A stretch of 64,000 nt of DNA from an uncultured Granulosicoccaceae bacterium (GTDB lineage Bacteria > Pseudomonadota > Gammaproteobacteria > Granulosicoccales > Granulosicoccaceae), in the NCBI GenBank assembly GCA_937922675.1, contig CALAJN010000011.1, positions 1-64,000 on the forward strand, in the 5' to 3' direction. A program made the position numbers and the translations under genes. Each line of letters starts with the position of its first letter. Position 1 is the first letter of the stretch. The notes beneath the pieces are model-generated. The model was not told where the DNA came from, did not search any database, and was given only the letters and a program-made list of their open reading frames with translations. Below are positions 44,952-53,536 of this stretch, piece by piece.

Positions 44952-45303
44952 GGTTCAGGCGGACATCCGATGTTCATCGTGCCCGCGGCGCTGGGGGGAT
45001 CACCAGGCGCTGCAGGTGTGCGGTCTAGTCCGAATACAGTGCGTGAAACGGGTAAGCTGTGCAATGAAATTACGGAATGAGACTTAGTTTTTCACGCAAT
45101 CGTCACAAACGTGTCACATAATTCCAGTACGGATGGGGTGTTTCTGTCGTTTTGGAAGAGTGCTGCCCTCGATCTTGCTGAGCTGTCATTGTAATCTCAG
45201 CAGGCGCGTGTGACGCGGGTCTCACTGGTAAATGTGATTGAGTCGCAGTCGGCGAAGCGAGTCTTCAAGTGCCGGGTGCGATGTCGGCAACCGCTGCTCC
45301 GTG
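44952..45303. other. Intergenic region upstream of ndvB (352 bases)
   Basis: No coding sequence could be supported. It is expected to hold the ndvB promoter, and it includes an 11-base-period direct repeat (separate entry) about 150 bases upstream of the ndvB start. The right end borders the stop of the SDR gene; no clear rho-independent terminator was found. Confidence 0.6.
45102..45118. promoter_or_regulatory. Pho-box-like direct repeat upstream of ndvB
   Basis: GTCACA at 45102-45107 recurs at 45113-45118, an exact 11-base period, followed by TAATTCC. PhoB sites are two seven-base direct repeats of the CTGTCAT type spaced to an 11-base period, so the match is suggestive. The forward orientation points away from ndvB, which weakens the case. 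An OmpR/CpxR-type response regulator site is another possibility. Confidence 0.35.
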
Positions 45304-46011
45304 TCAGTTCTTGCGGGCGATCACATTCTGACGAGGTTTGATCACGATCTCATCAATGATCGCTCGATCATCGCTTTCTATCATTGTCAGGACAGCCTGG
45401 GCTATGTCTTCCGGATGCAGCGCATTGGCCTCGTTGGGACCGGGCTCGAATTCAAGCGTGTCAAAAAAGCTTGATCGTGTCAGTCCGGGTTGAACAATGC
45501 CCACATGCACGTTCGCACCCGCCAGCTCCTGGCGCAATGCCTGCGCGGCACCTCTCAGGCCAAACTTGGCCGCGCTGTAGAGGCTGCCTTGGCGCCCGCC
45601 ATTGAGCGCGCTCTCAGAGCCGATGAATATCAGATCACTGCGATCCCGTGAGCGCAAGTCCGCGACGCACTCTCGTGCCACGACCAACGGGCTGGCAAGG
45701 TTCAGTTGCAGGCTTGGACCAATTTTTTTGACCGAGATATTCTCAAGCGGTGCTATGTCACCGGTCCCGGCATTGAGCACAACCGTGTCGATGGCGTGTT
45801 GTCTGCACAGCCTGGATACGACCTGCGAGGTTTGTTCAAGGTCGGATAAATCAAGCGGTACACGCTGCACGCCAGGCAAGGCTGTGGCGGATGCTTGATG
45901 CCATCGAGCAAGCCCGATCACCGTATGACCGCGTTGTACGAGTTGCGTGGCAATAGCGGCGCCGATGCCGCGACTGGCCCCGGTCAGTAATACCGTGCGC
46001 GAGGTGCTCAT
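45304..46011 (-). CDS. Short-chain dehydrogenase (third gene of SplB operon)
   Basis: 235 residues, classical SDR fold. The cofactor motif is TGASRGIG (10-17), then DLSDLEQTSQV near 54, LNAGTG near 80, catalytic Ser in FIGSES near 129 and YSAAKFGLRG near 145-154 with Tyr and Lys. Substrate unknown. Its ATG overlaps the stop of the SplB-like gene by four bases, so the two are translationally coupled and presumably act in the same process. Confidence 0.88.
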   Translation of the reverse strand: MSTSRTVLLTGASRGIGAAIATQLVQRGHTVIGLARWHQASATALPGVQRVPLDLSDLEQTSQVVSRLCRQHAIDTVVLNAGTGDIAPLENISVKKIGPSLQLNLASPLVVARECVADLRSRDRSDLIFIGSESALNGGRQGSLYSAAKFGLRGAAQALRQELAGANVHVGIVQPGLTRSSFFDTLEFEPGPNEANALHPEDIAQAVLTMIESDDRAIIDEIVIKPRQNVIARKN

Positions 46012-47030
46012 GAGCCTGCAGTCGTTGAGGCGGGTGCGGGGATGTCAGTCACACACTCGAACAATCGCTCTGCAGTGACTGCAGATGCAATTCGTGAGCG
46101 ACAATACTCCATCAGGCCCTGTTCACGTTCCGCGGGATAACTCATCATGTCGCCGTGGCGCTGCATTGGCGCTGCGAGCAGTCGTGAGTCCGGGTACATG
46201 CGAACCAACTTGCTGTGAAAGGCACGCGGCAGGCGAAAGCTGCCGAGAGTGGCAGAGTGCACCGCGAGGGTATCGAGTTCATCAAAGACTTGATCAAAAA
46301 ACTCTGCATACAAAGCAAGTGCGTCGTCAGATGCAATGATCGGATCAAAGCGCAAACCGATGGGCCAGCCGTGTGCTTGCAGTCGCTTGAGTGCGTCAAG
46401 GCGTCTCTTGAGCGTGGGTGTGCCATGCTCCTCGGCGCTGACAATGGCCTCGGGTGACAAGCTGAAAGCGACGACAACCCGTGTGTCGGCAGCTCGGCGC
46501 AACAGAGGTCTTATCTGAACGCTCTTTGTTCTGAGCTCCAGGCGGACCTTGTCCATGGTGGCAAGACGGTCGAGCATGGCATCGACAAATCCTGTCAGAG
46601 GGTCAAGTGCCAGTGAGTCGCAGTCATAACCGGAGAAAAACCAGCTGGGATGTTCATTGGCTGCAGCTGTTGTCTGGATATCCTCAAAAAAATCCTCGAA
46701 GTTCACAAAGACAACGTGGTGTGCGCTTCTGTACATGCCTTGTAGAAAGCAGTATCGACAGTCGTACACGCAGTTGAGCATGTGAGCAAAGTAGTAGTTG
46801 TGCTCGCCCCCTATTCCGTAGCCGGGCGGTGTGGGTAACACGCGTTTGCCACGTTTTTCGGCAAGGATCAGTGCTGGTCTGGCTTTTTGCTCCCTGAAGT
46901 TCTGCCCCGCTGCATTGAATACATCGGTGTAGCGCTTGATCGGAACATGCCGGGCTGCCGACTGACGTTCCAGCAAACGTAGGGTCTGTGGATGCGATGC
47001 GATGGATTCCTCGAAGTAGACCGTGTCCAT
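46008..47030 (-). CDS. SplB-family radical SAM protein (spore photoproduct lyase-like)
   Basis: 340 residues. The iron-sulfur cluster motif CVYDCRYCFLQG (CxxxCxxC) lies near residue 88. It is preceded by LPTPPGYGIGGEHNYYFAHMLNC and followed by FSGYDCDSLALDPLTGF, as in the spore photoproduct lyase family. LELRTKS and VVVAFSLSPE continue the family pattern. True SplB repairs spore photoproduct in endospores; non-sporulating proteobacteria carry homologues of uncertain substrate. The gene overlaps its two neighbours by 1 and 4 bases, forming a tight operon. Confidence 0.88.
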   Translation of the reverse strand: MDTVYFEESIASHPQTLRLLERQSAARHVPIKRYTDVFNAAGQNFREQKARPALILAEKRGKRVLPTPPGYGIGGEHNYYFAHMLNCVYDCRYCFLQGMYRSAHHVVFVNFEDFFEDIQTTAAANEHPSWFFSGYDCDSLALDPLTGFVDAMLDRLATMDKVRLELRTKSVQIRPLLRRAADTRVVVAFSLSPEAIVSAEEHGTPTLKRRLDALKRLQAHGWPIGLRFDPIIASDDALALYAEFFDQVFDELDTLAVHSATLGSFRLPRAFHSKLVRMYPDSRLLAAPMQRHGDMMSYPAEREQGLMEYCRSRIASAVTAERLFECVTDIPAPASTTAGS

Positions 47031-47869
47031 CAGCTCGCCTTGTAATGGATGGCGATAGCCTCAACGCGCTGTTGCAGTTGTGCTGCAATCACGTCAGCCG
47101 AGGCGTACCGCACAAGCTCGGTGTCCGCAGGCAGAGTGCCCGCCAAAGCAAGATGCCTGGCAAGCAGGCGGTGCAGGTAGTGTTTTTCACTCTCGCTGTG
47201 GTGGACCACATCTGTTATTGCCACAGCAGCGCTCGTTACCGCTGTTCGATGAGCATGGGCAGGTTCACTACGTTGTGACAAATGACTGACAAGCTTGTTG
47301 ATGGTGGGCAAGTGTGGCTCGAGCAAGGCACTGACGTCGTTGCTTCTGACCAGCTCGACAGGGGCCTCCGGCCCATCGGAGAGCACTTTCAGGCAGCAGA
47401 TGCCGCCGGTACCCAGCACGGGTATCGCAGCTGCACAGAGGCCTGCTGCTTCCATGTCATAGATGCGGTCCGGGCGATAGTCAGTGGAGGGAGCGTCCAC
47501 TGTCTCGACCAGCGTGTGCCGGGTATTCGGTAGCTCGCGTTGTGCTGGCAAGTCCGGATACCAGCGGCGGCCACTGCCTTGATCGAGCACAGCGTGGCCA
47601 AGCCAGAGCGAGCCTTGCTTACCCGTCCCGCCAGCAATACCGACATTGAGTACCGAGCGAACCGAGGGGTAGGCACACAGGCTTGCGGCGAGCATCGCTG
47701 CTGCGCGCAACTTGCCGAGGCCTGTTTCCAGCAGCACGACGTCCTGTGACACGTACAGTGGGCAGGGGAGTGACGGATGATCGGCTCGGCGCAGGCGCAG
47801 GTATCGCCGTATAGGTCGTGACTCCTGGGCAAGAGCTGTGGCAATACACATTCGAGGCAGGGGCGGCAT
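47030..47869 (-). CDS. Nucleoside phosphorylase/nucleosidase family protein
   Basis: 279 residues, the first gene of the three-gene operon. The fold of the MTA/SAH nucleosidase and purine phosphorylase superfamily is indicated by ATALAQESRPI at the start, LETGLGK near 47, VLNVGIAGGTG near 72, the ribose-binding IYDMEAAGL with the catalytic-type Met-Glu near 137, and KVLSDGPEAP near 160. The C-terminal 80 residues are an extra helical part not found in MTA nucleosidase. The substrate is not determinable. Its stop shares one base with the SplB start. Confidence 0.8.
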   Translation of the reverse strand: MPPLPRMCIATALAQESRPIRRYLRLRRADHPSLPCPLYVSQDVVLLETGLGKLRAAAMLAASLCAYPSVRSVLNVGIAGGTGKQGSLWLGHAVLDQGSGRRWYPDLPAQRELPNTRHTLVETVDAPSTDYRPDRIYDMEAAGLCAAAIPVLGTGGICCLKVLSDGPEAPVELVRSNDVSALLEPHLPTINKLVSHLSQRSEPAHAHRTAVTSAAVAITDVVHHSESEKHYLHRLLARHLALAGTLPADTELVRYASADVIAAQLQQRVEAIAIHYKAS

Positions 47870-47963
47870 GCGCGCAGTGTAGCCGCAGTCAATGTCGTAT
47901 CGTGGCGATTGCTTACCCGTTTCGGCGCTACACTGCTGTGCGGGAACACTGGAGCCTCACTGT

Positions 47964-48281
47964 ATGTTGCTGTCCAACCTTGAGTTTTTACCGGACCGGA
48001 CCATCAAGAGTCATCTTGGCCTGGTGCAGGGGAGCTCGGTTCGCTCAAAGCACGTGGGTCGCGACATAGGGGCCAGTCTCAAGAGTATTTTTGGTGGCGA
48101 GCTCAAGGGCTACACCGAGCTCCTGCATGATTCTCGTGAGGAGGCAACAGAGCGCTTGCTGGAGCAAGCGAGAAGTCTGGGTGCCAACGCCGTGATCAAT
48201 GTGCGTTACAGCACGTCGAGCATTGCCGCCGGTGCTGCCGAGATCTTTGTCTATGGCTCTGCTGTGCTGCTTGACGAATGA
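47964..48281 (+). CDS. YbjQ-like heavy-metal-binding domain protein
   Basis: 105 residues, UPF0145/YbjQ fold that forms pentamers; function unknown despite the heavy-metal-binding label. The family pattern GLVQGSSVRSKHVGRDIGASLKSIFGGELKGYTELL is followed by REEATERLLEQARSLGANAVINVRY. The ATG at 47964 is chosen because GGAG lies nine bases upstream and the product aligns with YbjQ from its first residues. Its stop overlaps the next gene by four bases. Confidence 0.9.
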   Translation: MLLSNLEFLPDRTIKSHLGLVQGSSVRSKHVGRDIGASLKSIFGGELKGYTELLHDSREEATERLLEQARSLGANAVINVRYSTSSIAAGAAEIFVYGSAVLLDE

Positions 48282-48763
48282 TAGGCCTGAGTGCAGAGCT
48301 GCTGATCTTTGTTGCTCTGATGTTGCTCGGTTATGGCTTTGGTAGCCTGATCGAAAGACGCCACCGCAAGAGCATCATACGACGTGAACTTGAGCTTAAC
48401 CGCTTGCCAGCGATTGCCAGTCGTCGTCCACCTGAGGACAGGCCGTATGCCCAACAGCTGGTGAGCGGCAGCGTCGTGATTGGTTCCGACTACTTCAAGA
48501 CTTTCCTGTCCGGGCTCATCAACCTCTTTGGTGGGCGGGTCACCCCGTTTGAGTCGCTGATTGACAGAGCGCGTCGCGAGGCCATCTTGAGACTGAAAGA
48601 GGAGGCACGTGATATCGGTGCAAGTCATGTCTTCAATGTGAAGTACGAAACCGCGCGTATCGCGACGGGAAGGGTTCCGGCGCTTGAAGTGCTTGCCTAC
48701 GGAACGGCGCTGATCCCTGCAGCGGACATATCGCGTAGCACACACGATACCTCACAAGCCTGA
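48278..48763 (+). CDS. Membrane-anchored YbjQ-like protein
   Basis: 161 residues. An N-terminal membrane helix (about 7-25) and a basic segment precede a second YbjQ domain: LVSGSVVIGSDYFKTFLSGLINLFGGRVTPFESLIDRARREAILRL and DIGASHVFNVKYET. It is thus an anchored paralogue of the gene before it, translationally coupled by an ATGA overlap. The C-terminal tail after about 148 is not conserved. Function unknown; a role with the following membrane peptidase is implied by the operon. Confidence 0.85.
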   Translation: MIGLSAELLIFVALMLLGYGFGSLIERRHRKSIIRRELELNRLPAIASRRPPEDRPYAQQLVSGSVVIGSDYFKTFLSGLINLFGGRVTPFESLIDRARREAILRLKEEARDIGASHVFNVKYETARIATGRVPALEVLAYGTALIPAADISRSTHDTSQA

Positions 48764-48772
48764 TTGCGGCCC

Positions 48773-49651
48773 ATGGTCCAGTACGAAAATCGCCAGCCTG
48801 CCGAAGACATCAATGTCACAAGAACTCACCCGCTCAAGACGTTTGCAATCTATGCCTTGAGTGCGCTGATTCTGGTTGTGCTGTTAGCCGTCCTGATGCA
48901 ATTTTTTGGCGGGTTTATTGCCAAACGAGTGCCTTTTTCTGTTGAAACACGTGTTACAGAGGCCGTGGGAATTGAGCTGGGGAGCCGCGATGCTCCTCCC
49001 GAGTTGGTGAGCTATCTCAACGAGCTAGGCCTGCGCTTGTTGCCGTACATCGACATGCCGGAGGGTATGAGTGTCGATATTCACTACGACAAGGAGAATG
49101 TCTTCAACGCCTTTGCCACACTTGGCGGCAACCTGATGTTCTATCGCGGTCTACTCAGCGTTTTGCCACATGAAAACGCGCTGGCAATGGTCATGGCCCA
49201 TGAAATCGCGCACGTCCTGCATCGTGACCCGGCAGCATCACTGGGTGGTGGTGTTGCCACTGCACTGGTGCTGGCAGGGCTCACTGGCAATGCAGGCACG
49301 GGGCCTGCCTCAGGTGTGCTTTCGCGCGCGGGTATGGTGACAGGGATGCAGTTCACAAGACGTATGGAAGTGGCGGCCGATGAAGTCGCCGTGGCGGCTG
49401 TGGGGGGGCTGTATGGGCACACTGAGGGCGCGGCTGATTTGTTCCTGGCGATTGCTGCGCAGCGTTCAGCAGGCTCAGACGAGACGTCCGATGACAGTCC
49501 TGGTCTGTTCGAGCGATTTGCCAGCACTCACCCGCTGGATACTGACCGGATTGATGCGATCAAGACCTCGGCCAAAAAATACGGCCTCTTGACTGAAGGC
49601 GCGACAACCCCGTTGCCAGACGACTTTCAGCGCTGGCTCGCGGCCAACTGA
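48773..49651 (+). CDS. M48-family membrane metallopeptidase
   Basis: 292 residues. A single N-terminal membrane helix at about 24-44 is followed by a periplasmic M48 domain: zinc motif HEIAH near 144-148, the third ligand region EVAADEVAVAAV near 204, and STHPLDTDRIDAI near 257. The LGGNLMFYRGLLSVLPHENALAMVM segment is typical of HtpX/BepA-type proteases. The ATG at 48773 was chosen over a TTG three codons earlier. It follows the two YbjQ genes in the same direction with 9 bases between stop and start. Confidence 0.9.
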   Translation: MVQYENRQPAEDINVTRTHPLKTFAIYALSALILVVLLAVLMQFFGGFIAKRVPFSVETRVTEAVGIELGSRDAPPELVSYLNELGLRLLPYIDMPEGMSVDIHYDKENVFNAFATLGGNLMFYRGLLSVLPHENALAMVMAHEIAHVLHRDPAASLGGGVATALVLAGLTGNAGTGPASGVLSRAGMVTGMQFTRRMEVAADEVAVAAVGGLYGHTEGAADLFLAIAAQRSAGSDETSDDSPGLFERFASTHPLDTDRIDAIKTSAKKYGLLTEGATTPLPDDFQRWLAAN

Positions 49652-49656
49652 GCCTG

Positions 49657-50691
49657 TCAATCGCCGCGCCTGATCCAGCGATCAATCAGAAATCGCGCAA
49701 TCGAGTCGGGCCTTGGTAGCTTGAAGCCATCGCCACTGTCACCCCACACCCCAAAGTTGTGCAGATCGGTCCGTGTAAACCACTGAGCGTCGGCAAGCTC
49801 CGTAGGTTCGCAGCGGATATCGCGGCTCGTGGCGCGAGCTTCAAAGCCGAGCATGATCGAGCGGGGAAAGGGCCAGGGTTGCGATGCGATGTAGCGAACA
49901 TCTGTTGTAAGGATGCTCGCTTCCTCATAAACCTCGCGCATGACAGCCTGTTCAAGACTTTCGCCTGGCTCTACAAAGCCTGCTAGCGTCGAATAGACGC
50001 CGTCTGGCCAGTTGGCATTGCGCCCAAGCAACACCTGCTCGTCGCCGCCCTTCTCTGCTTGCCGTGTCACCAGCATGATCACAGCGGGATCAGTGCGCGG
50101 AAAGTGTGAGTGCGCATTTTCGCATTCACGAACATGGCCGGCATTGCGCGATGTCAGAGGGCTGGCACAGCGTGAACAAAAAAGTGTCATTTCCTGCCAC
50201 CAGACCAGCCCGCGTGCAAACGCGAGCAGGGCCGCATCGTTTGCAGGTAGCCCCGGGCCACTGACGCGCAGATCCGCAAACTCTGCGGCGACAGGTAACC
50301 CGGAGGCGTCACTTGCCGTACCAGCAAGTGCGCTGCGAGCCGCGTCATCAAGTTCGGATACCGACCAGGCAAACCACGCAACCTCGTTTACCAGGCCAAG
50401 AAAGATGGCGTCCGGCGTCTCGTGGGAGCTATCGAGGCTTGCAATACCCGTGGGCACACCGCGGCCCGATGAGTCGGTTGCCGGCGAGGTGACCAGAAGA
50501 GTGCCGCGCCAGACTGGAACCAGGCGCGTGCTACCGGCCTTGCGTAAGCGGCTGATGGCGTCTGTGTCGCTGCGCAGGTGATCTGCACGATCCAGTGCAC
50601 CGTGGGTGTAGAACATCGGTTGGAGACAGCCTTGCGAGATGGCAGAGCTCTGCAGTATAGGGAAGCTGGCTGTGGCGATGCCAAGGCGCAT
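49657..50691 (-). CDS. nudC: NAD(+) diphosphatase NudC
   Basis: NUDIX enzyme that hydrolyses NADH/NAD to NMN and AMP and removes NAD caps from RNA. 344 residues. The N-terminal NUDIX-like domain (ALDRADHLRSD) precedes a zinc ribbon (FCSRCASPL near 168, CENAHSHFPRTDPAVIMLV) with one zinc ligand replaced by His, then the Nudix box from GFVEPGESLEQ to REVYEEASI, and the NudC-specific SQPWPFPRS. Start uncertain: ATG 50691 or ATG 50616, 25 codons later. Convergent with the M48 peptidase gene, five bases apart. Confidence 0.92.
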   Translation of the reverse strand: MRLGIATASFPILQSSAISQGCLQPMFYTHGALDRADHLRSDTDAISRLRKAGSTRLVPVWRGTLLVTSPATDSSGRGVPTGIASLDSSHETPDAIFLGLVNEVAWFAWSVSELDDAARSALAGTASDASGLPVAAEFADLRVSGPGLPANDAALLAFARGLVWWQEMTLFCSRCASPLTSRNAGHVRECENAHSHFPRTDPAVIMLVTRQAEKGGDEQVLLGRNANWPDGVYSTLAGFVEPGESLEQAVMREVYEEASILTTDVRYIASQPWPFPRSIMLGFEARATSRDIRCEPTELADAQWFTRTDLHNFGVWGDSGDGFKLPRPDSIARFLIDRWIRRGD

Positions 50692-50763
50692 GTTGCGAAT
50701 TTATCGCTTGTCGATGACCCGCTGTCGTACAGTCCAGAGCCTTCCGCATCGTCTTTGCCCATC

Positions 50764-51744
50764 ATGCTCGCCCTGTTTGTCGACCAAGCGTCTGTGAAGT
50801 ACGCGCATTTGACAAGGCCAACGAGGCCCGCAAAGCCTTCAAGAGCTGTGATTGCTGTCGCCTGTCTGATGCTGTGCGAGCTTGCCCTGGCCGTGGAGCC
50901 TGAGGGCGCAGCGGCCTCAAGAGATCCAGAGGGTGCGCCTGTGCGCGCAGGGTTTACAGACAAGCCGCGTTGGGAAATTGGTGTAGGGGGTGGTTATCTT
51001 GAAGGGTTTGATTATCCTGCCTCATCGGATCCCAACCAACGTGGCATAGCCTTGCCGTTTGCGATTTACCGCAGTTCGGTTGTGCGTGTCGGTGGTAGTG
51101 GCTTGCGGGCCGTCGCTATAGAGCAGCCCAGTTTCCGGATTGATGTATCGTTTGGTGGCGGCATCGCGAGCAGTAGTGACTCTGACGGTGTACGCGCCGG
51201 TATGCCTGATCTTGATTTTCTATTTCAGGCGGGACCGCGCGCTCAATTTATTCTGGCTAATCGGGCGACTGCTGATGGCGGCCGTTTTCAGTTCAGCATC
51301 ACAGGGGCGGTACGCGGTGTCGTGTCGACTGACTTTGGCCGTGTTGATGGCCGCGGAGTAGTGGGTGAGCTGGCCATCAGCGCGATACGACGTCGCGTAT
51401 TGGGCAGCCGCTTTGATAGCCTGGCGCGCATGTCATCCACTTGGGCAAGTGAGGGGCTGCAAGACTATTTCTACGAGGTTGAACCACGTTTTGCCACTGC
51501 AAACCGCCCGGCCTTCGAGGCAAGCGGCGGGTATCTGGGTACCACGATATTCATCGGTGGCGCATTCATACCCTCTCCTGATCTACGTGTGTTTGCAGGC
51601 ATCCAACAAGGGCTCTACCAGGGTGCTGCAAACCAAGACAGCCCCTTGTTTGAGGATCGTAGTACGACGGGTTTTGCACTGGGCTTTGCCTGGACGATCA
51701 AAAAGAGCGAGGAGCGCGTGTCCATTGTTGATGTAGATACCTGA
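50764..51744 (+). CDS. MipA/OmpV family outer-membrane protein
   Basis: 326 residues. A signal peptide with core AVIAVACLMLCELALA (cleavage near residue 45) is followed by a MipA/OmpV beta-barrel: WEIGVGGGYLEGFDYPASSDPNQRG near 70, FRIDVSFGGGIASSSDSDGVRAGMPDLDFLFQAGPRAQ near 115, and a last strand TGFALGFAWTIKKS. MipA in E. coli interacts with murein synthases and hydrolases. Here that is a family-level hint only. Divergent from nudC, and its stop is 9 bases from the convergent lrgB. Confidence 0.87.
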   Translation: MLALFVDQASVKYAHLTRPTRPAKPSRAVIAVACLMLCELALAVEPEGAAASRDPEGAPVRAGFTDKPRWEIGVGGGYLEGFDYPASSDPNQRGIALPFAIYRSSVVRVGGSGLRAVAIEQPSFRIDVSFGGGIASSSDSDGVRAGMPDLDFLFQAGPRAQFILANRATADGGRFQFSITGAVRGVVSTDFGRVDGRGVVGELAISAIRRRVLGSRFDSLARMSSTWASEGLQDYFYEVEPRFATANRPAFEASGGYLGTTIFIGGAFIPSPDLRVFAGIQQGLYQGAANQDSPLFEDRSTTGFALGFAWTIKKSEERVSIVDVDT

Positions 51745-51752
51745 TACGCGAT

Positions 51753-52478
51753 TCAGATACCGAGGGCGCTCAACAGATACGGTAGGGTGATGGCTGATAG
51801 TGTTGCCGTAAGTGCCATGGCAAGTCCTGCATAGGCACCAGCTCTTTCGCTGATACGAAATGCGCGTGCGGTGCCGATACCATGCGACACCAAACCGATG
51901 GCAAGGCCACGTGCTGCATCGTCGTGCACGCGTATCAAGCGCAGAACAGGCATGGCGATCACAGCGCCGAATACCCCGGTCAGAATTGCGAATACGGCGG
52001 TAAGGCTTGGCAGCCCGCCAATACGTTCGGCAATACCCATCGCCACCGGTGCGGTCACGGATTTGGGCGCGATGGAAAGCCGCATCAAGTCGTCAAGACC
52101 GGTCGCCTGAGCAATCAACAAGGTGCTACCAAAGGTTGTAACCAGCCCGACAAGCATGGCAAGAGCAATGGGAACAGCATGGCGGCCCAAGGTGCGAAGC
52201 TCTCGATACAGTGGAAAAGCCAAGGCAACTGTTGCTGGTCCTAGCAGGAAGTGCACAAACTGCGCACCCTCGAAGTAGTTTGCATAGGGCACACCGCTGA
52301 GCTGTAGCCCGAACGCCAGCACCAGTACCGAGACGAGCACAGGATTGAGCAGCGCCCATTGACCGGTGCGTTCAAACAACCAGGTGGCCTGCAGATAGCA
52401 GGCAAGGGTTGCGGTCAATGCGAACAGCGGAGAGCCGGATAAATACACCCACAATGCATCAAGCGGTAGCTCGCTCAT
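51753..52478 (-). CDS. lrgB: LrgB/CidB family membrane protein
   Basis: 241 residues with about seven or eight membrane helices. The signature GPATVALAFPLYRELRTLGRH near 70-89 and GLVSHGIGTARAF near 195 identify the LrgB family. LrgA/LrgB act as a holin-like pair and, in other bacteria, as an importer or exporter of small acids such as pyruvate. The start at ATG 52478 overlaps the lrgA stop by four bases. A longer open frame upstream overlaps lrgA and was rejected. Confidence 0.92.
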   Translation of the reverse strand: MSELPLDALWVYLSGSPLFALTATLACYLQATWLFERTGQWALLNPVLVSVLVLAFGLQLSGVPYANYFEGAQFVHFLLGPATVALAFPLYRELRTLGRHAVPIALAMLVGLVTTFGSTLLIAQATGLDDLMRLSIAPKSVTAPVAMGIAERIGGLPSLTAVFAILTGVFGAVIAMPVLRLIRVHDDAARGLAIGLVSHGIGTARAFRISERAGAYAGLAMALTATLSAITLPYLLSALGI

Positions 52479-52849
52479 GGGCGTTGATCCGGCGAGTTGC
52501 GGGTTGTGCGGCCTCGCATCAGATATTGCAGGCTCAGTGCAGTAGCTGTCAGGCCAAGTAGCGTGCTTGACCCCAGCGTGACAACCACTCCAAAAACAGC
52601 ACCTTCCAGTCTGCCAAGGTGCACCACGACGCCAACGCCGGCTGGGATAAACAAAAGCGACAAGTGCGAGAGCAATGCCTGAGCGGCTTGCTCTACCCGG
52701 GTGGATAGCGCAGGGATTACTGCAAGCCCGACCAGCAGGAGCAGCAGGCCAACAACCGGCCCGGGTACCGGCAGGGCAAGCATGCGAGCGAGGATCTCGC
52801 CACACAACTGCAGTGCAAGCAAAATGACAAAACCCGTGAGCACATTCAT
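52475..52849 (-). CDS. lrgA: LrgA/CidA family holin-like protein
   Basis: 124 residues with four membrane helices. GEILARMLALPVPGPVVGLLLLL near 17-39 contains the conserved P-G-P motif, and LLSHLSLLFIPAGVGVVVHL near 61-80 is the second family block. It pairs with LrgB. The ATG at 52849 gives the family N-terminus; the longer frame overlaps ogt. It lies 25 bases after ogt on the same strand, at the end of the moxR-to-lrgB run. Confidence 0.9.
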   Translation of the reverse strand: MNVLTGFVILLALQLCGEILARMLALPVPGPVVGLLLLLVGLAVIPALSTRVEQAAQALLSHLSLLFIPAGVGVVVHLGRLEGAVFGVVVTLGSSTLLGLTATALSLQYLMRGRTTRNSPDQRP

Positions 52850-52874
52850 TCGTGTTTGAGCGGGGCGTGAGGAG

Positions 52875-53495
52875 TCAGAACAGGGATAGTTGATCACTGG
52901 CCATGGGCTGCTGTCTACCGGTTGGTCCGGCGACGCTTGCCTCATGTGCCAGCAGCCAGCGTTTGGTCTCCACGCCGCCGGCAAATCCTGTCAAGGAACC
53001 ATCAGCTCCGATGACACGGTGGCAGGGCACCACAATGGGAAGTGGATTGGCACCATTGGCGGCGCCCACGGCACGGCTCGCAGACGGTTTGCCTATGCGC
53101 AGGGCGAGCTCTGCGTAGCTGACGGTCTCACCAAAGGGAATGTGGCGCAGGGCGTTCCAGACAGCGCACTGAAAGTCTGTGCCGTGGGCGTCCAGTGTGA
53201 GATCGAATACACGTAGCTCTCCGGCAAACCAGGCGGCAAGTTGATCGCTGGCTGCCTTGAATACCGTCTTGTCCTGTACCCAGGTGTCGGCAGGTTTTCG
53301 GCGAGTTCTGGAGCCGGGAAACTGTATGCGCGACAGACCGCGCTCGTTGCCAATGAGAAGCAGCTCGCCTATGGGGGAGGCAAACACCATCCAGTACTGC
53401 GGACTGGACCCCGGCTCTTGCGGCGCAGGCAGCGATGCTGCATCGGACCCAGGCAAGTCCGGGCTGGGTACGTCAGGGCGGGATGCGTCAGGCAT
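52875..53495 (-). CDS. ogt: Methylated-DNA-protein-cysteine methyltransferase
   Basis: Suicide repair protein that moves O6-alkyl groups from guanine to its own cysteine. 206 residues with the active-site PCHRVIGADGSLTGFAGG near 157-174, the winged-helix GTDFQCAVWNALRHIPFGETVSYAELA near 106-131, and a GKPSASRAVGAANGANP loop. The N-terminal 35 residues are Pro/Ser-rich and unconserved. It is a DNA-repair gene embedded between an envelope gene (tgpA) and lrgAB, with 41 bases after tgpA. Confidence 0.94.
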   Translation of the reverse strand: MPDASRPDVPSPDLPGSDAASLPAPQEPGSSPQYWMVFASPIGELLLIGNERGLSRIQFPGSRTRRKPADTWVQDKTVFKAASDQLAAWFAGELRVFDLTLDAHGTDFQCAVWNALRHIPFGETVSYAELALRIGKPSASRAVGAANGANPLPIVVPCHRVIGADGSLTGFAGGVETKRWLLAHEASVAGPTGRQQPMASDQLSLF

Positions 53496-53536
53496 GAGAA
53501 AACGATACCGACCTCGTTGGCCGGCGTCGAGTGGTT

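Noticed and set aside
51753-52805. 350-codon version of LrgB starting at 52805
   Set aside because: The first 109 codons overlap lrgA in another frame and are Cys/Arg-rich nonsense; ATG 52478 gives the family start.
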